This document shows, in pieces, positions 1 to 13,000 of a stretch of 64,000 bases of DNA. The stretch's first letter is position 1, and each line of letters starts with the position of its first letter. The translations under genes and the position numbers were made by a program. The stretch is taken from positions 1,986,501 to 2,050,500 of the forward strand of contig CM034143.1 of the NCBI GenBank assembly GCA_019914995.1, in the 5' to 3' direction. The stretch is from Acanthochlamys bracteata. Taxonomy: Eukaryota; Streptophyta; Magnoliopsida; Pandanales; Velloziaceae. The notes beneath the pieces were generated by a model. That model was not told where the DNA came from, ran no database searches, and worked only from the letters and a program-made list of their open reading frames with translations.

Positions 1-48
1 ACAAATTTAACAAACCTTTAAAATTAATACTCAGTATGCAAATCTCTC

Positions 49-57
49 TATATATAC
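49..57 (+). promoter_or_regulatory. Probable TATA box of the PIP-like peptide gene
   Basis: A CTATATATA run lies about 75 bases before the ATG at 134, a normal distance for a plant core promoter with a short leader. The intervening leader is rich in C and A, as many plant leaders are. It is a position-based inference; TATA-like strings are common in this AT-rich window. Confidence 0.5.
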
Positions 58-133
58 CCACCAGCAACTTAAAAACACTCACCAAACCTTCCAAGACAAA
101 AAACCTTCATCCGTCACTTGTTCCAGAATCACA

Positions 134-415
134 ATGATAATCTCAGGAAACTGCGCGCTTCTACGTCTGGTGATTGCAGTTTCCTTGATCATGATATGCA
201 TTCATGTTATTACAGGAAGCGAGGCAGCAAGACATGCACCTTCAGACTGCAGCTTTAATGGAGACGGAAGCTATTTATCCTACCCTGGTCATGGTGATTT
301 TTGGAGTGCTCCTTCTTATTCTTCTTCTTCAGTGTATGAGAGGGCGAAAGAGAAGATGTCAACATGGATGGCTATGTTACCTTCTGGTCCTAGCCATGGA
401 GGAGCAGGGCACTAA
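134..415 (+). CDS. PIP/PIPL-type secreted signalling peptide precursor
   Basis: A single-exon precursor of 93 residues. Residues 1 to about 31 form a signal peptide with a hydrophobic core (LVIAVSLIMICIHVI) and a small-residue cleavage region (GSEA). The middle is a variable Ser/Tyr/Gly-rich pro-region. The last ten residues are SGPSHGGAGH, which matches the SGPSxxGxGH signature of the PAMP-induced secreted peptides (PIP and PIP-like) of angiosperms. In that family the C-terminal peptide is released outside the cell, the proline is hydroxylated, and the peptide is sensed by RLK7 to boost immunity or adjust growth. The C-terminal His directly before the stop fits the family exactly. The ATG at 134 is chosen because the signal peptide starts there. 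IDA and CLE families share the layout but not this motif. The receptor and function are inferred from the family. Confidence 0.87.
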   Translation: MIISGNCALLRLVIAVSLIMICIHVITGSEAARHAPSDCSFNGDGSYLSYPGHGDFWSAPSYSSSSVYERAKEKMSTWMAMLPSGPSHGGAGH

Positions 416-1677
416 CTAGCGAAGCTAGACAGGGTCATCAAACATTTTTAAAGGCAAAGAATTTTATTTTGTGTTTTTGCATCTACTATACATATATATA
501 CCAAAGCTGAGAAGATGTACATACAGGTGGATACAATTTTTTTCTTCTTTTCTTATTGTTTAAACTTTTTACCGCAAAACAGAGAAGAAAGATTGAAGAT
601 TTCAGATATGTACGTCTGAAATTCGGATTATAATGAGTTCAGAAGATTTATTATGAGACTGATGTGTTCATAAATAATTATTTTTTATAACACATTGGAA
701 TCAGAGGCAGTGTTCTGTTGAGGAATGTTAATAGGAAAGTAATCACACATGAGAACTGGTTAGAGAGAAAGATTGTTAGAACACAAGTGTTTGGCATAAA
801 CCAAGAGAGTTGGTTCGTGCTGTAAGTCAGGGAGGGTAAAGACTTGATCAGGTCCTTTAATCAAAGCTTCCGTATCAAAGTTGTCAATATCACCTAAACA
901 AATCCTCTGGCCTTCTTGCATCTTGGTTGTGACGGTTGCGTTGAAAATAATTTTTCTTTATGAACAAAAGATCAATTATTGCTAATCTCCAATTTAGTAC
1001 CAGATGTTTTAACTTCTGAATTTCAACTTTTTGCACTCGGTATTCGTTGTATTTCAAATTCCATCACCTGCTTGGTCCTCATATTATAAGGTAATTCAGA
1101 AACAGCAGAGAAAAAACCTGCTAATCAAATTACTTGTTTTCACTCATCAAGGAAAATGTCCTACCGTACCAAACAAGCGACATCACACATGCTAAGGAGA
1201 AAGGTATTAGGAGAGGCAATATGTAAAGAGGACAACGGACGTTGTTAACAGGTAACAAGGTTTTCCAGAAAGTTGAGATGTGATGATGAGCACAAGTGAG
1301 ACCACAATATACCATAGTACACCATTCAATCTGTCAGAGATGAGATGATGAAGCAAGAATTGGAGAAAGGTGAAAGATTTCCAGGTGGTTTGACGAAATT
1401 TGAAACTTCAGACTGGCTAAAAATTACCAAATACTTAGTATGGCCTGAATACTTCATAACTAGATAAAAGGATCACAGCTCTCCACAAAAGAAACATAAT
1501 CTAGTAAATATGACCAGTTCTATGCTTGAACTATTCACAAGTTCCTATGGTAAGCGGGGAAAAAAATCAGTTAATATCTGGTATTTGCTATCACGTGAAT
1601 TAATCTTCTCAGCGAAAGTTTCCTGATAAATATCAGTATTCCAATCTGCTAGCTGTTCCCCTCATTGCCAACACAAT
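416..1677. other. Intergenic, with one possible coding remnant
   Basis: The stretch holds the 3' flank of the peptide gene and the 3' flank of SRP14. I see no complete gene, RNA gene or clear repeat, apart from an unassigned open stretch on the minus strand near 760-948, which is listed separately. Confidence 0.5.
760..948 (-). other. Unassigned open stretch, possible terminal exon or remnant
   Basis: Reading the minus strand from 948 gives about 62 open codons ending in TAA at 760-762. The translation looks protein-like rather than random: it contains MQEGQRICLGDIDNFDTEAL followed by a proline-containing segment FTLPDLQHEPTLLVY. It has no start codon of its own. A weak acceptor (cataaag) lies just upstream on the minus strand. 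It could be the last exon of an otherwise unseen gene, or a relic. I do not recognise the family, and chance cannot be excluded. Confidence 0.22.
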
Positions 1678-4600
1678 CTACTGGATGGTGGCCTTCTTAC
1701 TCTGGCCATCTGCTGCAGCTTTCCTTTTATCCTTCCTTTCTCTCTTCTTCAATGCGCTCATCTGAGCTTTCAGGAGTGTTGCATATGAAGCCTGGAACTT
1801 CTGATGTTCCTTTGCTGAGAGCTGAAAAGTGTTCAATAATTGTAAGTCAACATTTAAGACTGCATTCATCAGTTACGCTAGCTTAAGAAACTTCAAACAG
1901 AAGATTAAAATATGTAATTAAAACACAACTCCTATAGAAAACTGGTTAATATGTGTCAAAAACCTAATAGCAATGATATAGATTTTCAGTACCAGCTTTG
2001 AACTAGAAGTGATGCTATCTAGCAACAACGTAGGGTTTAAATAATGAAGATCGATATGTTTGGTGTGGTGAGTTCATTGGATCATGTTTTAACACAAGAC
2101 GATATTGACTGTAGTCTACAATCATCCAAAAGTATCCGGTAATGCTACTGACAACTTACACAAATAGGCTGGCTACAAGAATACAGTAACTCAAACCTCT
2201 TTGAAAAATAACACCTAAAAATGTGTACCATAAAATGTTCAATAACAAAGAGCTTCAACGTTTAGGGTGTGTTTCAATTGCACGGAATTCACTTTCTTCA
2301 GCCAAAATTTAAGTTCGAACTTACTTCCTGTATTTCAGTTTACTTTAAACTCACCTCTAATCTGCTTCTAACCAAACTCAGTTCCACTAAACTCAGTTCT
2401 CACTTCCAAGCAATTAAAACACACCCTTATTTGGCTGTGCTGCAATCTATATAAAATGTGAACGCAAGGTCACAACATATATTCCAATACAGGATATAAG
2501 AGAACTTTGCTTCGAAAGTCTTCCACTATTGCAAATTAAGTGGGATATATGTGAGTTGCAAAAGTCTATTGATACAACAACAAAAAACTATATCTTTATC
2601 TCACTTAAGTGGGATCATCTATATGAATTCTTTTTTTTTCACTTCATTCGATTATCTATCAGGTTCAGCAAAAAATCTAATTCTTCTATATCATTCGTCA
2701 CCATCCTATACCAACTTAAGTTTGGTCTACTTCTTTCTCTAAAATGTTTTCCTAAAATCACATCACTTATACGCTGCAGCATCTTTAGCTCTGCGCAAGA
2801 TATGTTAGAACCATCTAAACTTACCTTCTCTAATTTATCCTTGATTGATGTGACAACTACTTGTTGGCGTATATTCTTAGTTAGTATTTTGTCTATTCTA
2901 ATATACACATACATTCATCTTGACATTTTGCTACATTTAATTTTATAGATATCTTTACCTTTAATAGCCCAACACTCACTACCATATAACATTGCATAAT
3001 GACTATTCTATTAAAGTGAACTTTTAATCTCAAAGGAATTTTTTTATTAGATAAAATTTCAGTAGCAACTTACCAATTTTCATCTATTCTGTTTTAATCC
3101 TACGTATGATATCTTATTTAATTCTTCCTTATGAATAATCGAATCTAAATATTTAAAATTATCACTTTCGATATAATACAATCCTTTATGACAACAACAG
3201 TATTATCATAATTTCTATATTTACTAAAATTACAATACATGTATTCTGTCTTAATCCTATTTAATTTAAGATCATTAGTTTTAAGATACTACTTCAACAT
3301 TTCAATTTTGTAATTTAATTTATTCTTTATTTCGTAATGAAAAATATATCATTGGCACAACACACACCATGATACTTCATTCTGATATGTTGAGTGAGTT
3401 CATCCATTACTAAAACAAATAGATAAAAATTTAAAATTGAACCTTAATGTAAACTTATACTGATAGAAAATTCTCTACTATTATCATCACTATAGTGTAT
3501 CGATTTACTACTTCATCATACATATATTTAATAATTTTTATATATGTAATAGGTATACATTTTTTTAACAACAAACATAATACCTCTCTACGTGCTCTAT
3601 CGTAAGCCTAAATATATAAAAAACTACATAAGTTCACCAATCTCCTAAGTAGATAAATTTCTTCATAATAGATCTCTTTGGGATAACCAAACTAATTATT
3701 TAAAATCTTCAAAAACATCTTAACTTATGCTCAATAATTCTCTTCCATAATTTCATAATATGGCTCATGAACTTAATCCCTCTATAATCCATACAAGCTT
3801 GAACGTCTCCATTATGTTTATACTAGGCACTAGAACACTTTCCCTCCATTCTTAACATCTTTCTACTCTTTAAATAATATTAAATATTTTTTTAGTCAAA
3901 TAATGCGCAGTTAACTAAATGTCTCCATATTTGATATTAATAGGAGTGATAGCAAAAGTCTACTGATAGGAGGGATTTAATTAGGCTACCTAACTATATT
4001 TATTGCATTGAACTTAATTCAAGCTACTGTGAATTTTGCAACAGTCGACAACAACCTAACAACTGATACTTCATGCTCAACTGATGTCCACATGAAACTA
4101 ACTTAAGAAATGACATGGTCAAGCAGAGGGATCAAACTCTACAGGAGGTGCACATCTCGTTTTACGTTAGTTTGATTTATTTACAAGTGATAATCCTAAA
4201 AGTGCATTTGCTAAAGCTAGGGTATGGAACATAAGCAGTATGATTTCTTCATAGCAGCACCGAAATTTCAGATTGGCAACAAATAGAAAAGCATTAAATC
4301 ATCTTGCTAATGTACGGCACTAGGAAACATTGTAAATGGTCAAGGCATAAACATAATATGGAGCACAGATTTATTAATAGGATTGATATTTCATTACCTT
4401 AAGCTAACAAGGACTACAATCAGTGACTTCTTACTACATACATAGATGAGTAATAACAATTGATAACAAAGCTTGATGGGTTCTTAACATATCTAAGAAA
4501 CATGAGATTAGATAAGCAACAACAATCGAGTCACTTATGCTAAACGCATACCGAAGTGGAGATTGTCTTCTTGCCATCAGTAGCACGGATGAGACATCTG

Positions 4601-5914
4601 TATTCAATGACTTCACCTGCAGTCGCCATTTTATTCCTCTTGGCTTTGCTTTTCATAGATGCTGGTATATCAAGTACAAAAGTTAGCAAGGCCACAGCTA
4701 TAAGCAATGAACTTCTGAAACCACATGAAAACATAAAGTATGTGTTTGAAAGAACTTACAGCGCTTCAAAGTGACCCAAACAGATCCTTTCTCTGTCTGC
4801 CGCTCATACATACTTCTAAGTTCATTAAGAAACGGGTCTGGTTGTAAGAGTACCTGGTAACAAAATGTAATATAGGATGAGAAATTCCCTCAAAACAATA
4901 TCTCAATGCACCAGGGAAAATAATTGCATATAAGAATGCAAATGCTACGTACAAGTATTTCTTATGTAATCCATCTTGCAGGAAAGGTATGGGAGTTAAA
5001 CACAAAAAATAAATATCCGAGGCAAGTAATACCAAAGCAACTTGAGAATTACAAACAAGTAGCCTTAAGTTCAACTTCAGTACTCCCAACAAACATTTTT
5101 GAAGACCAAGAAGGCATCCTAGGATAATGTCATCTACCTGAGGACTTCTGAAAAAAAAAACTTCTCTACATGCAACACCCATGAAACTGCATCCCATGAA
5201 ACGGGATTCTTGCACGCCACTATGCTCTAAGACCATGACTCCTAAAGGGCCACTAGCAACCTACATTATTTGTCCTTAATAACCCTTTCCAATGCTTTAG
5301 ACATGGGGAAAAAAACACTATGAGTATGCTGGTAGTGTTCCCCAAATTATTTTGCACTAGAAATAAAAACTACTCCAAATAAGAGGCAATTTGACCTAGA
5401 CATTGTTGCTGTTGTAGAATCTGGGTAAATGAAACGGATTAGAGAAACAGTCAATGAACAGTACTTAAATAAATTATACTATACTAAACATAGAAGCCAT
5501 CTAAATTTCATTTTCGTACTCCTGCTGCTCCTAATCATGACAATGCCGGTGACCCTCCAGACCAAGTATCCAAAAGTCCAACTAAGGTATTGCAACAAAA
5601 ATTGAGACCGAAGATTTCGATGCAATCCCAGTATTCACAATTTTCCCGTTCGACTACACCGCCCGATTGACATAAAAAATCGTAACAACTAAAATGGAAG
5701 ATCTCTAACTCGTCCCATCAACAAATAGGAAATTAACGAAATCTCTGTACCAACTAGTTAATTTTCAACAGATAAACGAGAAAATAGAAATGAGTGAGAA
5801 AATAGAAGACGAAATTACCAACAAAATCACATCATCGAAATCGCAGAAAGAAAATTTTTCAAAAATCTAGAAATAGAACCGAGCAATTTTAAGAACTAAA
5901 AATTAATTTACCAT
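1678..5914 (-). CDS. SRP14: Signal recognition particle 14 kDa subunit, SRP14
   Basis: Four coding exons on the minus strand: 5912-5914 (the ATG only), 4760-4853, 4552-4661 and 1678-1821. All junctions are GT-AG and in phase, giving 116 residues, close to the usual plant length. Diagnostic stretches are VLLQPDPFLNELRSMYERQ in exon 2, RNKMATAGEVIEYRCLIRAT in exon 3 and AKEHQKFQASYATLLKA plus a basic KKRERKDKRK tail in exon 4. SRP14 pairs with SRP9 on the Alu domain of the cytosolic SRP RNA and slows translation while the ribosome docks at the ER. The last intron (1822-4551) is swollen by a Tourist-like MITE and a decayed RTE LINE. The reading frame is intact and I see no sign of decay. The leader would lie upstream of 5915 on the minus strand. 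Confidence 0.95.
2265..2426. mobile_element. Tourist-like MITE (PIF/Harbinger type) in the SRP14 intron
   Basis: A 162-bp element with 16-bp terminal inverted repeats, GGGTGTGTTTCAATTG at the left and CAATTAAAACACACCC at the right, with one mismatch between the arms. It is flanked on both sides by TTA, the 3-bp target duplication typical of PIF/Harbinger elements. It has no coding capacity. A diverged relative with the same interior lies at about 53463-53600. Confidence 0.8.
2575..3890 (-). mobile_element. Decayed RTE-type LINE (reverse transcriptase part) in the SRP14 intron
   Basis: The minus strand carries scattered but ordered pieces of a plant RTE-type LINE reverse transcriptase. From 5' to 3' these are GDVQACMDYRGIKFMSHIMK (about 3740-3830), a YDRARREVL block, VMDELTQHIRMKYHG (about 3350-3410), LKTNDLKLNR.KTEYM (about 3240-3300), and the C-terminal part resembling RERVGVAPI...RGRGRP (2640-2914). 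The pieces are interrupted by stops and frame changes, and the FADD-type catalytic box reads CAND. The 3' end near 2575 runs into a short TTG-rich tail, as plant RTE elements do. It shares the sense strand of SRP14. It is dead and 5' truncated. Confidence 0.8.
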
Positions 5915-7096
5915 GGTGAGGGATTGATCAGTAGAACAAATCAAACTCCCGCGGTGAAGAAGAAGACGGGATCGCTGAGATCTTTGGACTCTTTATTTAA
6001 AGCCTCTTCAATTAAACTGGTATTTATAGAGCTGATCGCCGTACGGTTTCCTGTGGGCCAATCCAATATTTGAAGGTTTTCCAAAACTTTTCTCAAATTT
6101 CTGAAATTCGTAAAATGATTACTTCTTTTTATTTCTATCAAACAGAAAGATTTTTTTATGTTGTTGATAAAGAGTGAGGTAAAAATTCAAAGGAAAGATG
6201 TTTCTAGTTACTTATTTATCTCTATTTTATTTTTTAATATTCAAGAAAAATTTTTTTATAGTACTTCAAAAAATTAAAAAATTAAAAAAATATAAATAAA
6301 TTACATTACAAAATTTTTTAAAATAAAAGATATATTCATTTTTTAGAAATTTTTAAAAACTTTTAAGAATATATATTTTAAGTAATTCTAAATGACCTCG
6401 AGAATTTAAGCATGGATCATATTAGTCGGATTTCTATGTTCTTATATCTGAATGTAAGATTTAACTCCTGATTTAAGCATGACAATATTTAAAAATAAGT
6501 ACACAATTTTGATATATTTAATTATTTTCTTTGATAAAATATTTTTGACATGAACAGTCTATAATAGCAGGTTATTCAACATACAAGATCTAATGGTCCA
6601 ACTTTACTAAATTTCATTATCACTTATATGGATATTCAAAAAAAATTTCTAAAATTTCATTAGGAAAATTTAATTTTCCAAAGATTTCCTTGCTAATTTA
6701 TCAGGGTTTAGTGATCAAACAGCCACATTTGATCTGCACACATTCTCTCCACTTTTATTATTGATCGTTGATCAAGCAACATCCAACGGTCAGAATAAAC
6801 AATAAATTGAAAATGATCTTTATGTTCTTTATTTTATTACGGTCAGAATAAACAAAAATTGAAGTGGCTCAGATGATTTTGGTAATCTGTACCGCAGCAA
6901 TTTAAGCCGATCAAGTTATTCTGTAGTTGCACAAATGACTGAGACACACACCAGTCATTCTGTACATAACTGAACATATAAAGCTTGGTCCATGCAGTGA
7001 AGCGTCAGAATGGAAGGGGCAATAGCCAGACAGTGTTTCAGAATGATAAAGAGGATTTTGAAGCGCTTTGCCATAGGGAAGCCACTACAATAACTA
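5915..7096. other. SRP14 promoter side and IGPS 3' flank; AT-rich, no gene
   Basis: The first 100 bases or so hold the SRP14 leader and promoter side (minus strand). The 6140-6560 part is very AT-rich and resembles the MITE debris seen elsewhere in the window. The last few hundred bases probably hold the IGPS 3' untranslated region. No open frame with family resemblance was found. Confidence 0.45.
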
Positions 7097-10000
7097 TTAA
7101 ATGGATACATCTGTACCAAAAAGCCCCGATATAGCTTTTCCTGGATCACTTTGTTTGATGAGAGATTCCCCAACCAAAACCTGCGGTGAATACCATTGGA
7201 CTGAATGATAATGCAAACTGCCATAAAGACGCACATGCAACTATGGAAGAAGGAGAAAAGTATTAAAGCAGATAAATTCTTTCTAAATCTAATAAGCTAA
7301 TTCAATGGACCAAGAACTATGAACTTTTGGCTTTGATTCTTGATTTTAAAGCTATTGAAACTATGAACTTTTGCCTGTGATCATAGCGACAAAGAATTAC
7401 TGCACTGATACATGTCACTTTAGCAACTTGGACTCTTCAGACTTTTAGCATCTCTTGACCTTCAAATGAATAAGAATTTGGGTCTACCAACGGCCTTCAA
7501 AAACTGTTGTGTCAGATAAATACTCCATATACCTGTTTGATCACTAAATTCTGATAAATCATAGTTCAGACCTAGCATGAACATCCCTACAACTATTTGA
7601 TGGCTAATCCCTTGTAAAACATAGATCCAGACGTCCCCAACCCATGAACGCTGTTATTATTACTCATAAAATCCATATACCATCATAGGAGCTCTAATGG
7701 GAAATTCTATATAATACATGAAAAGACGGTTTGATTGAGACAATGTGAAAGACAGCCCAAGTGATTGACATTATTCATGTTCCAAAGAACTAATAAGCAT
7801 TAAGAGATACTTACAGCTCTGACACCAGCACTTTGAACATATGACACATCTTCAGGAGTAAACAATCCAGATTCTCCCACAACCTGGACATCAGATAGTA
7901 CCATTAGTTAGGCATTAGTATGCAACGGGAACAATTGGTTCAATATGAAAACTTAGAGGCATACAGAATAGTAATCACAAACTAAAGGATACGAATCATG
8001 GCCATATGGAAGATAAATTAATTAATCTAAAGCCCAAGTTGTAGGTGGTTTAATATATGCAACATGACCTCAAAACACCATGACATAATCATGATATCGA
8101 TGTCTAAATGCAAGTTGGCGTAGCATGTCCTGTATTTTACATTATGACTTAAATTCCTAAGTGGATGCCCAGTAACTCAACTGCGACAGAGCAAGTACAT
8201 ACATGTGCTTGTTTGAAACTCAAAACAGACTTTAACTTCAACCGGAAGGCCTCCATTTGAGTTCAATTCAAATACAACACAATCATGAAAAGTCACAAGG
8301 AACACACCATGTTATCCATATATATCTACTAAATTTATGCTTCTACTTAGCCTTTAATTTCAGAAGGTGATTATTGCTTGAGTTTAAATATGGCACTCTT
8401 TCTAAGCCAAAAGATAATATCTGTTTCAAATTGGTATAAATTTGACATTTATAATCCTCAAACCACACTAAACAACAACCAAAAACAAAAAAGGGGAAAA
8501 AAAAGAAAAAACACAAAGGAAATCGAAGCTCATATTTCACCATGTTATGAGATGGATGTAGGGCATTCATCCATAAATAGACCTGGAGTTAGTTGTTGCC
8601 TTGTAAAACAGATTGAGATGTGTAGTGTTTCGTCAACTACATATACAACGCTGTAGGGAACTCCTTAATAAATATCAACTGCATAACCACCACATCAACT
8701 AGAGGCCATTACAAATATAGCACGCAAGCACATGCGTGGCAACACTAAATCAACATGTTAAAGAGTCCATTAAGGCAGAAAACAAACGGATCCTCTGAAC
8801 AAAACTACAAAAAGAGATGAATGATCCTCATATCAAGATATTTATTTAAGATTTAGAAACTATATTTGATTTAAGCAACTACTGCTTAAGTCAAATATAC
8901 TTCGTATTGGTATATTTTTCATAATGTTCAGCAACTTCTGTCTGACAATTATAATTATCTGCAGATTTTCTTATTGGAGTTCGGAAGTGCGTAATTTAGT
9001 ATATTTCTTCATTTATATTCTATTGCATGTGACTTTTTGCGCATATTATTAAATGCATTCTTTCATATACAAATGCATGCTAGCATAACTGCATCTCTTA
9101 GGTGTACTCTAGAAAATGTTGGTAAAGAACAATTTCATATGTATATATGACGTGCGCAAATGAAATGAAATAGCCTCTATGTGAAACTATTGATGACCAT
9201 GCATTATGATACGTACAATAATATCCCTTTGACGAATAATTTCTCCACGCTTTCCCTCCAAAAGCTTTCTTGTATTTGAAATATCAACTTGAAATGTTTC
9301 TGAAATAAAAGTAACTATTGTAACGATTTATAGACACAAATAGAAAGCAATGTAGGACCATACTCTATTAGTATATCATTGGAATGATCTTATTAGTCAT
9401 GAAAACCAACATCTTTGATATAGCTAAAGAATTAAAGAAAGGAAGTTGCCATATGCTACACAAGTCAAAAGTATCCACACATTGCTCATAATGCTAATTG
9501 TCATCAAATAGTCTCATGTATTACACAAAACTCATGTTGCAGCACTACTAAGCAGAAGTCTGCTCACAATACAATGAAATCATAATTTTACCTATTTGGC
9601 ACTTAATACATGACATGCACCGTCTAAAGATATTATGTCTGAACCTAAACAAGGTCAACCGGAATAAATGGTTCCTAAACTTTCTCCATTTTATATATTT
9701 TGCTGTATCGACTTGCAAGTGTCATTTTTATAACTTTTACATGCACAAGAAAGTCTGGTGCATGCTGCAACTTAAAATCAATACAAAACAATAGCAAATC
9801 ATACTTAATAAAAAACTAGAAAAAAAAGTCTGAGTACTCCTTTCTCTAACCAGTGTGAAAACAAGGGGTACAGTAAGAAAGTTAAACTAATCAAAACGAC
9901 GCTCAATAGTCAAATTGCAAGTGAGGGATGTTTTAGGCACCACTGATCAGAACATATCAAGTTTTTCACAAAGGTTTCAGAATTCCTTCTCATGTGTAAT

Positions 10001-13000
10001 TTTTTTAATTTCTAATTTTATTTCCAAGCACTTCAGCTTGGAGCAATTTGCAACTCCAGTAAATATAGTCATTCGAAGGTACCTAGAAACAACTGCTAAC
10101 AATCCCTAAGCAGCTGAAAGCTCTATACTTAACACACGAGTGTCATCAAATGTGTTAAACAGTGATATGTATTTCAAATTGTTTCAAAGTTAAATTACAA
10201 ATTAGAATATTGGGCAACAACCTTCACTAACATTTCACTATTGTATTATTTACAGGAAATAAGAATCTTCAACAGTTTCTTCACTTATGTATGATGAGCA
10301 AATAATAATATACTAAACAAAAACCTAGGCATTTCAATTCAACCAGATATAGTACAGTCAACTACAAATTTTAATAAGAATTGCCTGCCACTAGAAGGAG
10401 ACTCCAATCAAGCACGTCTAGGTATTTGGATAAGTTGTTTGATTTAGAAATCAAATGCTTATTTAATTAAAAACGACTCTCTTCGAAGAGTAGAAGACAA
10501 GGAATCTAAAATGTAAAAAGAAAAGATGAAAATTACCATACTTTGGACAAGCTCTGCTAAAAGAACACGCTTCCATTATATTAACAAAAACAAACTAAGC
10601 CTTTGTCCCACTTGCGTGGGGTCGGCTACATGGATCTCTTTTTTTCATTCCGTTCAATTATAAACCAAATCTAATGAACGCTTCCATTATATTAACAATG
10701 GTTGAAAATAATACAATTAGCAAGAGAGACATACCAAGGTCACGATTATTGATCCCAATAAGGTGAATCCCATCTAAGCCCAAAACACGGTCCAATTCTC
10801 TTTCATTGTGCACCTGTGGAAGTATAAGGTGACAATGCTATCTAGTTCGAGTTGCTTCTCATTATCAAACTGCCAAGTTCTAAAAGCAAATATAAAGTGC
10901 AGAATTTGAAACTAGTAAACGTCACAATTCAGATGTTCAAAAATATACACATAGTTCACAGTTGTTACCGGCTTTTTAAAAACAAAGACATCAATTGAGA
11001 CATCAATACCAAATCAAATCACCAGATGACATCAAATAAAACCCCACTATTTTTTCATATATTATTTTGGTCACAATGTCCTTTCAGATAGGATATTTTG
11101 TTGCTACAACAGAGTGGATAGCAAAAAGAAAAATCCACAATTCTATAACGAAACCCACAAGAATAGCGAGGAGGAAAAAGATGAAAGCTGCTTAAAAGTT
11201 ACAGCACCCAATATGTTCCTGAAAAAGGAGACTCATTCAACTAACTCAGAAATATGAATCTAAAGGGTGTATGTAAAGCTTTTAAGAACTACTCTTCAAA
11301 ATCATATTTCCAAAGTCTTGAATTGACAAAGAAAAAAATGTCATTATGATTATGTTTGCCTTATTTAGCAGTAGCAAATTATTTTCATAAAACTGGAACC
11401 CTAATATATAAAGTTCATTAAATTAAGTTACAACAATATAGGTGAGACTTTACTAAGAATTATTGCAAAATTTGTGACATACCTCAACAAGTGCTGCAAG
11501 ACCAAGCCTTCTGCAGATCTTTGTAAAATATTTGATATCAACATCAGGTAAAACAGCAGCAATTAAAAGGATCGCATCAGCACCTTTTGATCGAGCATAG
11601 TAAATTTGCCAAGCATCAACTATGAACTCTTTACAGAGAAGAGGGCACTGATATCATATGAGGTAGATAGACCAAAAGTCAAATGTTGCATATAAAAGGG
11701 AAGAAGATAAGACTGGTAAGTTCATGGAATAGTTTCAAGATGAGAAACCTTAATTCCTGCAGCGCGGATAGCCTCTAGATTTTCAAAGCTACCCTAGAAA
11801 ATAATAATAGCTACAATAAATATTTGGGGTTGATCAAGTTTCCAACAAAAAAAAGAAGCGCCTGGGAAATGAGCAGATCAGCTTACTCACCTGAAAGTAT
11901 TTCTCATCTGTCAAAACACTTAAGCATGCTGCTCCATTTTTCTCATACGCCTTAGCAATTTCAACCTGTTACAAGAAGACAGCTCTCAAACACAACTCCC
12001 ATTAAATATTAGAATCCCTCAAATGTTTGCATTTCCCCTTACTAAAGCCACCAACAGACTCATGGAATTAGTACAACTAAACAGCATAAACTAAATGTTA
12101 ATGGCACCAACTTATAAAGTTCATAAAATTGTATTTAAGTTATGACTAGGTTTTGAAATTTCTTTCAGTCTTCCCACAGTATCCACAAAGTAGCAAATGA
12201 TTCACCCTTCCAAGTGCCATTGAATATTTCAATCAAGAAGATAACATTATTCTTCCTTCTAGAGCTTAAAGAAATAACAAGGAATCTCAAGATTCATGGT
12301 TAAAATTCAGAATGTATGACGTCCAAACTATCTTAGAATATATTGAACTCTTGCATGGCTCACAACTATCCTTTGGTATATGTTTCTGTTAGCTTCAACC
12401 GAGGTTCATTTTGCTGAGGATCCTGCACGGATAGATGATTAATTTTAAGCTGATTAAAGTCAAATCAAAAGGCACATAAGCAGTTCTATATTTCAAAACC
12501 AATGAGCTAGAACAAGATCAAATACTTTGTCAGAATTGAAGATATGTAGTTCTATATTCCAAAATGTCAATTTTATTCTCTTTCATTTACGTGGATGTTC
12601 TTTGGGGGATAATTTTGGGATATCCCCAAATTTACACCCAAAAGAGCGTGAACCCTGAATAATTATTATATATAATTACGACTACAATGTAAATTTATAA
12701 AAAAAATAAAAGTACAACATTCCAGAAAAAGAGGAAATACTCACTGGATCAAAATCTGCTCTCAAAACTCCTCTACTTGGAGAAGCTTTCTTCACCTCAG
12801 CTATTAAAGCAGGTAAATTAGTTCTATTATGGGCCGTCTTCAAAGCTGCAACAAAATCCCTAATAGGAGGAGCACTCTCAAGTGCTTTGGTCAGAAAACT
12901 CAAAGGCTTTCTCTCTTTCATCTGCAATTGACATGAAAGGACTCAAACTTTCTTATAACAAAAAGATAAAAGTATATATCCCCAATGCAGATCAGCATCT

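Noticed and set aside
204-419. A second frame overlapping the PIP-like precursor
   Set aside because: It is the +1 frame of the same DNA, with no signal peptide at a start codon and no family motif.
2529-2948. 139-residue plus-strand frame in the SRP14 intron
   Set aside because: It is antisense to the decayed LINE. The minus strand carries the reverse transcriptase homology.
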